40,580 nucleotides of DNA from Prevotella sp. P2-180 (GCF_002251435.1 NZ_NPJI01000025.1:1-40580), one strand, 5' to 3'. Shown: positions 17,644 through 24,650, counted from the stretch's first letter. Notes: generated by a model not told the origin, from the letters alone. Translations and numbers: made by a program.

Positions 17644-17805
17644 ATGAAGCAGTATAAAAACAGAGTTATTGACCGCCTTTTGGCGGATAAACATGAAGCT
17701 GAGAGACTAAGTGTCCCAAGAGGTCGTGTCAAAATAACTGACACAACCTCTTGGATAAAAATGTGTAACTCTTTTCATAGCCAAACCACGTCCGTTCTAT
17801 GGTAA
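17644..17805 (+). pseudogene. N-terminal fragment of an ATPase (AAA_14/DUF4143-like)
   Basis: A 53-codon frame begins MKQYKNRVIDRLLADKHEAE, which resembles the start of Bacteroidetes AAA_14/DUF4143 ATPases, where a P-loop soon follows. Here the likeness ends after about 20 residues, the P-loop is absent, and the rest is encoded by a palindrome and unrelated sequence. It is most likely a broken remnant left of the right-hand direct repeat. The identification rests on 20 residues and is uncertain. Confidence 0.4.
17716..17754. repeat. 16-bp inverted repeat with 7-nt loop
   Basis: The arms 17716-17731 (CCAAGAGGTCGTGTCA) and 17739-17754 pair with one mismatch. Only a short A run follows on the plus strand, so it is a poor terminator there. 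It could be an insertion-sequence end pair or MITE-like remnant, since it marks where the ATPase fragment loses its homology. Confidence 0.65.
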
Positions 17806-17837
17806 TCTCAAGTTACCAACAGCTAAACTTAAAGAAA

Positions 17838-17954
17838 TCACAGCAATGAGCACGAGAATCCTGTTTCCTCTACTGCCTTGCAGACATCCTCAGGCGAAAA
17901 GTCGCCTTCAACTACAGCTTGCTTGCTGCCTAAATCTACGGAAGCAGAGGTGAC
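17838..17954 (-). repeat. Right copy of the 117-bp direct repeat
   Basis: This is the 3' end of the permease-HMA gene itself. It matches 15374-15490 at about 93% identity. Confidence 0.85.
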
Positions 17955-19103
17955 TCCCTTTACCGAGAGAATGGCTTTTTCTGCCGACATACGGCAATGA
18001 TTGCACGACATGCCTTTGATGACAAATGTTTGTTTCATTGTATTTTTGGAATTAATATTTGCCTTACTACAGAATCTACGACGAATGAACGCATTTGCCA
18101 ACAAAAGAAAGAGCAGAATGGTGCACGAGGTGGCAAACAAGCTGCTTTCCTCTTCGCAACATGCGTCATTCGCCACAAGATGTGACATAAACCATGCTCT
18201 GGGCAACAGATAGTCGGTGACAAGACCGAAGCCAACTGCCCCTGAAATAATCGAGCCAAGATATGCTATCAATGTGCGTCTGCCCAACACCTTGCTCACC
18301 ACCAAGACACTCGCCACACTGCATGCAGGACCAGCCATCAACAGTACGAGTGCCGCTCCAGGGGTGAGTCCCTTCATCATCAACGCCACGGCTATTGGTA
18401 TGCTGCCGGTGGCACACAGGTACATGGGGATGGAGATGCACAATACCAGCAGCATCGACGTGAAACTGTTGTCCTTGAAAATCTCAAAGTATGAATCAGG
18501 TACAAAAATCGTTATCAGTCCGGCAACGACAAGTCCTACGACAAGCCATTTCCCCACGCTCTCCATCATGTCGATATAGGCATAGCGCAAGGCTTCAATG
18601 ACCTTGCCGACAAACGACGTAGGCACTTTGTCATGCCCCCCACAGCAACTGTCTCCACAGAGGTCATCATGGGCTTGTTCATTTGTGCTGTCAAATTTCC
18701 CGGCACCCTCGTCGCCCTCAATCACGTTGACCATCTTTCCTCCGAATATGGCTGTGGCAAGGGCGGCTATCGGACGGATAATGGCAAACGGCAATCCCAT
18801 CAGCGAGAATGTGGCAATGATAGAGTCGACACCTGTCTGCGGTGTGGCTATAAGGAAAGAGACTGCCGCACCCTTGCTGGCCCCCTCACGACGCAATGAC
18901 ATTGCCGTGGGAAGAACGCCACACGAGCAAAGCGGAAGGGGAATGCCGAAGAGTGCGGCAAGCACTACACTTCTCATATTTGGTTTGGCAAGATATTTAC
19001 TGTAGATAGTCCCTGGTATAAAGGCATGCATCAAACCTGCCAACAGGAATCCTAGTAGCAGGTAAGGCGACATTTCGGTGACTAAATCGATAAACTGATT
19101 CAT
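17838..19103 (-). CDS. SO_0444/ArsP-type metal efflux permease fused to a C-terminal HMA domain
   Basis: The 421-residue membrane protein has two blocks of transmembrane helices (about 5-125 and 185-345) with the family motif FGIPLPLCSCGVLPTAMSL, a cysteine/histidine-bearing cytoplasmic loop (CGDSCCGGHDK), and the second block CATGSIPIAVALMMKGLTPG. Residues 356-421 form a heavy-metal-associated domain with GMSCNHC (Cys367, Cys370). The family is described as Cu/Zn or arsenical efflux. Codon 356 is an ATG preceded by an AT-rich stretch that looks like an intergenic leader, so the HMA part may be a recent fusion or also be started internally. A paralogue without HMA lies at 20231. Confidence 0.85.
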   Translation of the reverse strand: MNQFIDLVTEMSPYLLLGFLLAGLMHAFIPGTIYSKYLAKPNMRSVVLAALFGIPLPLCSCGVLPTAMSLRREGASKGAAVSFLIATPQTGVDSIIATFSLMGLPFAIIRPIAALATAIFGGKMVNVIEGDEGAGKFDSTNEQAHDDLCGDSCCGGHDKVPTSFVGKVIEALRYAYIDMMESVGKWLVVGLVVAGLITIFVPDSYFEIFKDNSFTSMLLVLCISIPMYLCATGSIPIAVALMMKGLTPGAALVLLMAGPACSVASVLVVSKVLGRRTLIAYLGSIISGAVGFGLVTDYLLPRAWFMSHLVANDACCEEESSLFATSCTILLFLLLANAFIRRRFCSKANINSKNTMKQTFVIKGMSCNHCRMSAEKAILSVKGVTSASVDLGSKQAVVEGDFSPEDVCKAVEETGFSCSLL

Positions 19104-19146
19104 ATATTCTCAAGTGGAATTAATACTATTTGCTGCATTTTTGATG

Positions 19147-19154
19147 CAAAGGTA
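19147..19154 (-). promoter_or_regulatory. -7 element of the permease-HMA gene
   Basis: On the minus strand TACCTTTG (19154-19147) matches the consensus and lies about 43 nt before the start codon. A matching -33 box at normal distance was not found. Confidence 0.5.
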
Positions 19155-19306
19155 ATATAATTCTCCCAAAATGAAAATATAAATATAGTTTTTTTATTCT
19201 TACCAACACAATTTTCCTCCGTACATTCACCACCCAAAATCAATCTTTGTTGTAAAAAAGGGAAATTCTTAGGGCTGCTATAATAGGAATTATCATATTA
19301 TCTTGT

Positions 19307-19350
19307 AGGGAAATTCCCTTGCATAATATGCCAAAAAGGCATTACCTTTG
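19307..19350 (+). promoter_or_regulatory. Promoter of the DUF4476 gene with an overlapping palindrome
   Basis: TTG at 19319-19321, a 21-nt spacer and TACCTTTG at 19343-19350. The near-palindrome AGGGAAATTCCCT (19307-19319) touches the -33 box and could be an operator. A second GGGAAATTC lies at 19260-19268, between the divergent promoters of this gene and the permease. Confidence 0.55.
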
Positions 19351-19376
19351 CAGAAAAAACAAAAATGGCAATTATT

Positions 19377-19781
19377 ATGAAAAGAAACTTGTATATTATT
19401 CTGTTGCTCTCCTGTTTGACATTGGGAGCAGTTGACGTTAAGGCTCAGCGGCATAGACGTATGCATGAACCAAGTGCGGTGATGGAACTTCGTCTCAGCG
19501 ACGATAAGTTCGCCATATTATATAATAAGGTGAAAAACACCAGTTTCGACGACCGAAAGATGGATCTAATCGAGGTGGCCAGTCTTGGGGCGTTTTATTC
19601 CTGTGAGCAGTGTGCGACAATTATGAGTATATTCTCGTTTGGCGACAAGAAACTTGCGGCACTTAGACTCATGGCTCCACGCATTACCGATCCACATCGT
19701 GCCTACATCATATTCGACCAACTCTCATTCCAAAGTGAGAAAGATGAGGCGGCAAGGATTATTGGAGGTTGCAGGCATTAG
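19377..19781 (+). CDS. Small secreted DUF4476-domain protein
   Basis: I chose the ATG at 19377 (134 residues) because it gives a clean signal peptide, MKRNLYIILLLSCLTLGAV with cleavage near KAQ; an in-frame ATG four codons earlier is also possible. Residues about 35-130 fit DUF4476: SDDKFAILYNKVKNTSFDDR, CEQCATIMSIFSF and a final AHRAYII-like turn region followed by FDQLSFQSEKDEAARII. The family consists of small periplasmic or surface helical proteins of unknown function. The gene is divergent from the metal permease, with a candidate operator between them. Confidence 0.75.
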   Translation: MKRNLYIILLLSCLTLGAVDVKAQRHRRMHEPSAVMELRLSDDKFAILYNKVKNTSFDDRKMDLIEVASLGAFYSCEQCATIMSIFSFGDKKLAALRLMAPRITDPHRAYIIFDQLSFQSEKDEAARIIGGCRH

Positions 19782-19796
19782 GAAATTGTATAATCT

Positions 19797-19849
19797 TGTG
19801 GCGATAATGAAAGACAGGGTCAGAACTTCTGATCGTCGATGACCTTGCC
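19797..19849 (-). pseudogene. 3'-end fragment of an AAA-ATPase-like/PD-(D/E)XK nuclease gene
   Basis: This segment repeats 21819-21869 in the same orientation with a few substitutions. On the minus strand it encodes GGKVIDDQKF then stop (19822-19820); the intact gene at 21839 ends DGKVIDEQKF. The match continues past the stop into AGATAATGAAAGAC-like downstream sequence, so it is a DNA-level duplicate and not chance. Confidence 0.75.
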
Positions 19850-20165
19850 TCCAAAGCCTCTCTCTCCTACAATCCCACATCGGAGGTTACTCGTTAGGCG
19901 AGATGTGGGAGAGACCCCCACACTCCTATTCACAAAATCGGGGCAATGAACCTGTCACTGCAACCTTATTCAGAAAAAGACAAGTTTTTATTCTGAAAGT
20001 ATTCTGATTTCCAATGAAATATTCTAAAAGTCCCCAAAAATATATTACCTTTGCACCTGCTATAAGACAACTTTTTGTAGAAAACCATGGCTGTATTTCT
20101 TTACCACACAGTATAAGACTGTGCTATCGGGAGTGGGAGCAACGAGTATATGAACAAAAATGCCT
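19850..20165. other. Intergenic stretch before the second permease
   Basis: No ORF can be supported. It holds an inverted repeat CCCACATC / GATGTGGG (19874-19881 and 19902-19909) and a TACCTTTG -7-like site at 20046-20053 without a clear -33 box. It also has two copies of TATAAGAC (about 20061 and 20112). Confidence 0.4.
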
Positions 20166-20195
20166 TTGACTTGCAACAAAGATTCAGTACCTTTG
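20166..20195 (+). promoter_or_regulatory. Promoter of the permease-fur pair
   Basis: TTG at 20166-20168, 19 nt, TACCTTTG at 20188-20195. The start codon is 35 nt downstream at 20231. Confidence 0.65.
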
Positions 20196-20230
20196 CACTC
20201 GAAAAGTAAATTCAAAAACAAATATTTAAT

Positions 20231-21301
20231 ATGCAAGAGGTTTTTAATCTTATCAATGAGATGTCTCCCTATCTTCTGTTGGGATTCTTTTTTGCAGGAG
20301 TGATGCATGCTTTTGTTCCAGGCATAGTATATAACCGCTATCTCGGTGGCAAAGGTTTCAAGTCCGTATTCTATGGTGCATTGTTCGGTATTCCGCTGCC
20401 ATTGTGCTCTTGTGGAGTGATACCAACAGCCATGTCGCTTAGAAAACAAGGGGCATCCAGGGGTGCTACGGCTTCTTTCCTCATTGCTACACCAGAAACG
20501 GGTGTTGACAGTATCATTGCCACGTACTCGATCCTTGGACTTCCGTTTGCCATTATCCGTCCTATTGCAGCTTTCTGCAATGCCATAATGGGTGGTTGGC
20601 TGATCAACAAATTTGGTGATAAGGAGGAAGTAGTTTCGGCTGATACATCGGTAAACACTTGTTGCTGCCAGCATGAGCATGTTCATGAAGAAAACACTTG
20701 CTCCTGTCATCACGTTCAAGGAGAGTCCCGTCACAATGGTTTCCTTGGTAAGATGCGTGAAGCCCTGAGATTCGGATTTGTTGAGATGATGGAGGATATA
20801 GGCAAATGGCTTGTGGTGGGTCTTGTAATAGCAGGACTGATAACGGTGTTTGTGCCAGATGATTTCTTTGCCTTGTTTCGTGGCAACACCCAACTGAGCA
20901 TGCTTCTCGTGCTTTGTATAGCCATTCCCATGTACATTTGCGCAACAGGCTCCATTCCGATTGCTGTTGCACTGATGATGAAGGGTCTTACACCTGGAGC
21001 TGCACTTGTACTGCTCATGGCTGGTCCTGCATGCAATATGGCATCAATCCTGGTGATTAACAAGGCTTTAGGTCGCAAATCATTGGTGTTTTACCTCGTT
21101 TCTATCATCACCATGGCCATTCTCTGGGGACATGCAGTCGATTATCTGCTTCCTGCCGAGTGGTTCCATATATCATTGACTACCGGCAGTTGCGGTATGG
21201 AGGAAAGGGCTTCGTGGTTGAACTGGAGTAGCACCATAGCGCTTGGCATATTGCTGCTCAATGCCCTCTGGCAACACTATCACAAACCGCATTGCCATTG
21301 A
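20231..21301 (+). CDS. SO_0444/ArsP-type metal efflux permease (no HMA domain)
   Basis: The 356-residue protein is a paralogue of the one encoded at 17838-19103, sharing EMSPYLLLGF, FGIPLPLCSCGVIPTAMSL and CATGSIPIAVALMMKGLTPG. It lacks the HMA domain but has a longer metal-binding-looking loop at about residues 140-165, rich in Cys and His (TCCCQHEHVHEE, CSCHH). It probably exports a divalent metal across the inner membrane. A Fur-family gene starts 18 nt after the stop, so it is likely autoregulated by that metal sensor. The pair sits between two copies of a 3'-end repeat of an unrelated nuclease gene. Confidence 0.87.
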   Translation: MQEVFNLINEMSPYLLLGFFFAGVMHAFVPGIVYNRYLGGKGFKSVFYGALFGIPLPLCSCGVIPTAMSLRKQGASRGATASFLIATPETGVDSIIATYSILGLPFAIIRPIAAFCNAIMGGWLINKFGDKEEVVSADTSVNTCCCQHEHVHEENTCSCHHVQGESRHNGFLGKMREALRFGFVEMMEDIGKWLVVGLVIAGLITVFVPDDFFALFRGNTQLSMLLVLCIAIPMYICATGSIPIAVALMMKGLTPGAALVLLMAGPACNMASILVINKALGRKSLVFYLVSIITMAILWGHAVDYLLPAEWFHISLTTGSCGMEERASWLNWSSTIALGILLLNALWQHYHKPHCH

Positions 21302-21319
21302 CATGAAAAGAGGAAAGTT

Positions 21320-21778
21320 ATGAATCAAAAATATGAAGAAATACTAGAACAGGCAGGCATTCGTTTGACAGCGAATCGCCTGCTTGTGCTCCAAACCCTG
21401 CATGAAACCGTGCAAGGAACATTTTCGTTTTCGGATATTCTGGCGAAGATACCTTATATGGACGAATCTTCTGTCTATCGAACACTGACCTTGTTTGCAG
21501 AAAACCACATCCTTCACCATGTTGATGATGGCTCTGGCAAACAGAAATATTGCCTGTGCCGATGCGAATTGAAAAAAGGCGGGCATGAACTCCATCATAG
21601 GGGACATGTTCACCTTACGTGCATCAAATGCCACAAGACCATCTGCCTTGACAACATCATGATTCCGCAAGTACCGATTCCCGACACCTTTACTGTTGTC
21701 GAGTCTGAATATGTCATAAAGGGATTGTGTGAGAAATGCGGAAAGAAACTTCTCCCAGCGACCAAAGGGCGCAATTAG
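21320..21778 (+). CDS. Fur-family metal-dependent repressor (Zur-like)
   Basis: The 152-residue protein has the Fur winged helix (GIRLTANRLLVLQTLHE, DESSVYRTLTLFAENHILH). A C-terminal dimer domain with metal ligands follows (HHRGHVHLTCIKCHKTICL, then CEKCGKK): the two CxxC pairs form the structural zinc site. Being directly behind a metal permease, it most likely senses that metal, zinc being the first guess. Fur, Zur and PerR cannot be separated from sequence alone. A local operator was not identified. Confidence 0.85.
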   Translation: MNQKYEEILEQAGIRLTANRLLVLQTLHETVQGTFSFSDILAKIPYMDESSVYRTLTLFAENHILHHVDDGSGKQKYCLCRCELKKGGHELHHRGHVHLTCIKCHKTICLDNIMIPQVPIPDTFTVVESEYVIKGLCEKCGKKLLPATKGRN

Positions 21779-21838
21779 ATTTCCGAAACAGGGTGAATAT
21801 TACTTCCGAAACTTTTGCGGAGATAATGAAAGACCGGT

Positions 21839-23452
21839 TCAGAACTTCTGCTCGTCGATGACCTTGCCATCCTTATCCACTGCCCGCCAATGCGTGATGT
21901 TTCGAGCCTCTGAGGATATGGTTACTCCGCACTTTGTCAGATGGCGTCCGTCGGCTTCGTAAGGGATGGCATATCCCTTGGAGTCTATCTGAGACAAGGC
22001 ATTATCTACGGTGTCGTCCACCTTCAGTTCGAGGACATAGATGTCGTTCTTGGTCTTGATGACCACATCGGCTCTACCGATCACGCTCTTCACCTCAGTG
22101 TCCACCTTGCTGTTGAGCAACGAGAACACAACGTACATCAGCAACTTATAAAAGGCCTCCTTTTTCTTCTTCGCCATCCATTCCTTGCGGGTGATGATGT
22201 CGTAGGGCAAGGAGGCTATGTAGGAGCGGAGTTCGGTAAGTGCCGATGGCAGGTCGCCACGTTTCAGGGCGCGTGCCATTGCAAGAATGGTGGCATTCCT
22301 GTCCCAGTCGGATATATCCATCAGATAGCTTGTCAAGCTATACACCATACCTTGGCGCACCTCGTAGTTGGGGAAATGAAGTACAAATACATCATCCTCC
22401 TTATTATAATAATCAATTGTCAGGTAGCCACTCTGATAAAGCATCGGTACAGGTGTCGAAGCATTCTCGCACGGCACATTAAATTCCTCCAACGACAATT
22501 CCACGCCATCGAAGTCGAGAGGGTTGAAGTTGGGGAAATGTTTGAGATGCTCGATGAGCGATGCCGATGTGCCCGACTCAAACCAGAAGTTGTCTGTCGT
22601 ATTGTTATTGAGGGCACGCATAAGACTGAAAGGAGCATATATGTCCTGACTCTTTCTTGCAAAGTGATAGCCATCGTATTTCGATTTCAGCAAGGCGTAT
22701 GCCTCGTCGGTTGTAATCTCAAGGTTGGATGCATATTCCTCGACACATGGGCGCAAGGCGGTGTTGAGCTCCTCTTGGGTGATGCCGCACAATCCAGAAT
22801 ATTCGTCTATCATGGATATCTGATTCAGGTTGTTAAGCTCCGAGAAAATACTCATCTGAGAAAACTTCGTCACTCCTGTGATAAACACGAACTTAAGATA
22901 TGCTCCTTCGTCCTTCAGCACCTGATAGAACTCACGTAGCATCATACGCATTTCTTCAAGCTGTTTTGTGTCGTAGAGCAATCGCATAACGGGCGCATCG
23001 TATTCGTCGAGTATTACCACGACACGTTCACCTGTTTGCTTATTTGCGTTATGAATAAGGTCGCGAAAGCGGTCGCCGGGAGTTATAGACAGAGGGTCGC
23101 GCCCATAGATACTCTCGTAACCACGAATCATTGACTCCAGTTTGGTCTTTGCCTCGCTCACCTTTAGGTTTTTCAGTCCGCTCATTGTAAAATGCAGCAC
23201 GGGATATGTCTTCCATTCCTTCTCCAAGTCCATGACCTTCAATCCCTCGAACAGCTCTTTCTGACCTTGGAAATAAGCCTTGAAGGTGTTGCACAACAAC
23301 GACTTGCCGAAACGGCGTGGGCGGGCAAGAAAGACATACTGATACTTGCTGACAAGGCTATACATCAGGCCGGTCTTGTCAACATACACCTTGCCATCTT
23401 CACGAATTCTCTGAAACTGGTCGGTATCTACGGGGTACTTGAATCTGCTCAT
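21839..23452 (-). CDS. AAA-ATPase-like protein with C-terminal PD-(D/E)XK nuclease domain
   Basis: The 537-residue protein fits the PF09820 plus PF08011 architecture that is highly multicopy in Bacteroidales. The N-terminus has YVDKTGLMYSLVSKYQYVFL, a P-loop RPRRFGKSLL and a Walker B-like VVVILDEYDAPVM. Residues about 415-537 form the nuclease fold with GRADVVIKTKNDIYVLELKV, holding the D and ExK-type residues. Its biological role is unknown; mobile or defence links have been suggested for the family. It is monocistronic with its own promoter. A fragment of its 3' end is repeated at 19797-19849. Confidence 0.88.
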   Translation of the reverse strand: MSRFKYPVDTDQFQRIREDGKVYVDKTGLMYSLVSKYQYVFLARPRRFGKSLLCNTFKAYFQGQKELFEGLKVMDLEKEWKTYPVLHFTMSGLKNLKVSEAKTKLESMIRGYESIYGRDPLSITPGDRFRDLIHNANKQTGERVVVILDEYDAPVMRLLYDTKQLEEMRMMLREFYQVLKDEGAYLKFVFITGVTKFSQMSIFSELNNLNQISMIDEYSGLCGITQEELNTALRPCVEEYASNLEITTDEAYALLKSKYDGYHFARKSQDIYAPFSLMRALNNNTTDNFWFESGTSASLIEHLKHFPNFNPLDFDGVELSLEEFNVPCENASTPVPMLYQSGYLTIDYYNKEDDVFVLHFPNYEVRQGMVYSLTSYLMDISDWDRNATILAMARALKRGDLPSALTELRSYIASLPYDIITRKEWMAKKKKEAFYKLLMYVVFSLLNSKVDTEVKSVIGRADVVIKTKNDIYVLELKVDDTVDNALSQIDSKGYAIPYEADGRHLTKCGVTISSEARNITHWRAVDKDGKVIDEQKF

Positions 23453-23489
23453 ATCATCTGCATTTTATCAAACAAACACTTCCACGCTG

Positions 23490-23520
23490 CAAAAATACGA
23501 AATAAAAACGATACTGCCAA
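23490..23520 (-). promoter_or_regulatory. Promoter of the AAA-ATPase-like nuclease gene
   Basis: On the minus strand TTG (23520-23518), a 20-nt spacer and TATTTTTG (23497-23490) match the consensus. The start codon is at 23452. Confidence 0.65.
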
Positions 23521-23631
23521 GAAATGGAGAAGAAATATATTGAATTCCACTTGAAAAAGAAGCCTGTGAAGGGGACACTGCAATTGTATTTGCCCCGGTG
23601 GTAATATTAATGATAACTTGTGTTTCGCCGT

Positions 23632-23692
23632 CTGTCACCTTACGACAGTCGTCTGTCATAACTGTGACAGTCGGCTGTCATAGTAGTGACAG
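23632..23692. repeat. 22-bp tandem repeat of a small palindrome
   Basis: Units of about 22 bp contain GACAGTCGNCTGTC, so each unit is itself an inverted repeat. There are two full units plus partial ones on both sides, giving alternating GACAG and CTGTC boxes across 61 bp. No coding function is seen. It may bind a protein or be a REP-like element. Confidence 0.7.
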
Positions 23693-23700
23693 AGCCGTAG

Positions 23701-23732
23701 GAGACGTTACGCTTCATCGGCATTAACGTCTC
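23701..23732. repeat. Perfect 9-bp inverted repeat
   Basis: GAGACGTTA (23701-23709) and TAACGTCTC (23724-23732) flank a 14-nt loop, directly after the GACAG/CTGTC array. There is no T tract. Confidence 0.6.
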
Positions 23733-24209
23733 GTCTGCGTCGTATATAAGCCTGCTTGCGTGGCACCCTGCATTCTGTAACCCGCTGAAAACGTGTGGTT
23801 TAGGTGTGAATGATGTAGGGTGTAGGGTTCTGGCGACATCCCCCTGCAAATCTCCGCCACAGTCAAGCCAACGAAACCAAAGACCGCATCTCCCATTTTG
23901 GAAGACGCTGCAAAATTACAAACAAAACTTCCTCTTCCCAACTTTTCCCCTCGCCCTGTCCTGAAAGAAGCGGGGCTAAGGGGAAAAAGCGGAGGGCTGC
24001 GGGGAAAACGGCGGGGAAAAATTCCGTGGATATAGTATAAGGACCCTCGAATCCTTGTTGAGGATAATGAGGGCTATTGGCATTTTAGAACAAATCGAGG
24101 GAGTGCTTCCCGAGTTGCCCGTGTCGCCATTTGAAATGGAGGTATTTTTTGCCTGTAGTTGCAGTTCAATCCTCTTGCCAGCCTTGATGGTGATGGCCTT
24201 TGACGACAC
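23733..24209. other. Decayed non-coding stretch
   Basis: No gene is convincing here. Minus-strand open frames exist (around 23723-23941 and 23976-24209) but lack starts, promoters or recognisable domains. The second contains a plausible coding-like run, AITIKAGKRIELQLQ, joined in frame through a stop codon to the fragment at 24210-24355, so it may be part of a larger dead gene. Confidence 0.35.
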
Positions 24210-24355
24210 TTAATGATAAGGTCCCTGTGCCCATACCTCATACCACGCCATGGTACCTTTGGGCATGCGGAAGTTTGTCACCTCGTTCTTAACATGAAGG
24301 AAAAGGCCATTGGCCGTTTCGGGAAAATGATAGAGGAAGGCTACACCTTCGTTGT
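24210..24355 (-). pseudogene. C-terminal fragment of an unidentified protein
   Basis: On the minus strand an open frame ending at the TAA at 24212-24210 reads like real protein: EGVAFLYHFPETANGLFLHV, then VTNFRMPKGTMAWYEVWAQG and PYH. It has no start codon or promoter, and its upstream end runs antisense to the GH88 remnant. I do not recognise the family; a carbohydrate-active or surface protein tail is only a guess. Confidence 0.4.
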
Positions 24356-24495
24356 CAGAACCACCAGGGCTATGCCGACTACTCCATGTGGTCGCGCGGA
24401 CAGTCTATGCCGACTATTATTATATAGAGGCTCTTGGAAGATTGAAAAAAATGGCATATTCATTAAGTAATCATAGATGCGAATACGTATTATAA
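24344..24495 (+). pseudogene. Remnant of a GH88-type unsaturated glucuronyl hydrolase
   Basis: The plus-strand frame from 24344 reads QNHQGYADYSMWSRGQ, matching the GH88 signature of the HQGYxDxSxWxRGQ type. A frameshift at 24403 then leads into VYADYYYIEALGRLKKM, which resembles the C-terminal tail of the same family, ending at the TAA 24493-24495. The segment that should separate these motifs is missing. The gene is dead: internal deletion, frameshift and no N-terminus. Confidence 0.6.
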
Positions 24496-24613
24496 TTGAA
24501 ATTTGGTTTTTAATAATTAGTTTCGGATACGATAATTGGTTTTTAGTTAGTAGTTATGTTAGGTTAATATTAAGAAAGTCATTACATGAGCAAACTGCTT
24601 AAAGATTGCCAAG

Positions 24614-24650
24614 AACCTCCCTTCTTCGAGAGAATTAAGGGAGGTTTTTT
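24614..24650 (+). terminator. Rho-independent terminator
   Basis: The perfect 10-bp stem AACCTCCCTT / AAGGGAGGTT with a 13-nt loop is followed by TTTT. It lies upstream of the gltD promoter and may isolate that gene from transcription through the decayed region. Confidence 0.8.

Noticed and set aside
19874..19909. tRNA- or riboswitch-like fold
   Set aside because: Only one 8-bp stem with a 20-nt loop; no cloverleaf, anticodon arm or known riboswitch core.
20046..20053. Second promoter for the permease-fur pair
   Set aside because: The -7 match is good but no -33 box is found at suitable spacing, and a better promoter lies nearer the gene.
23524..23604. Short plus-strand ORF beginning MEKKYIEFHLKKKP
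   Set aside because: Only 26 codons, overlaps the region upstream of the nuclease promoter, and has no -7 box of its own.
23632..23692. CRISPR-like array
   Set aside because: Repeats are 22 bp with no unique spacers; it is a tandem palindrome.
23723..23941. Minus-strand 72-codon ORF beginning MGRGSFVCNF
   Set aside because: No promoter, domain or coding signature; possibly part of a dispersed intergenic repeat.
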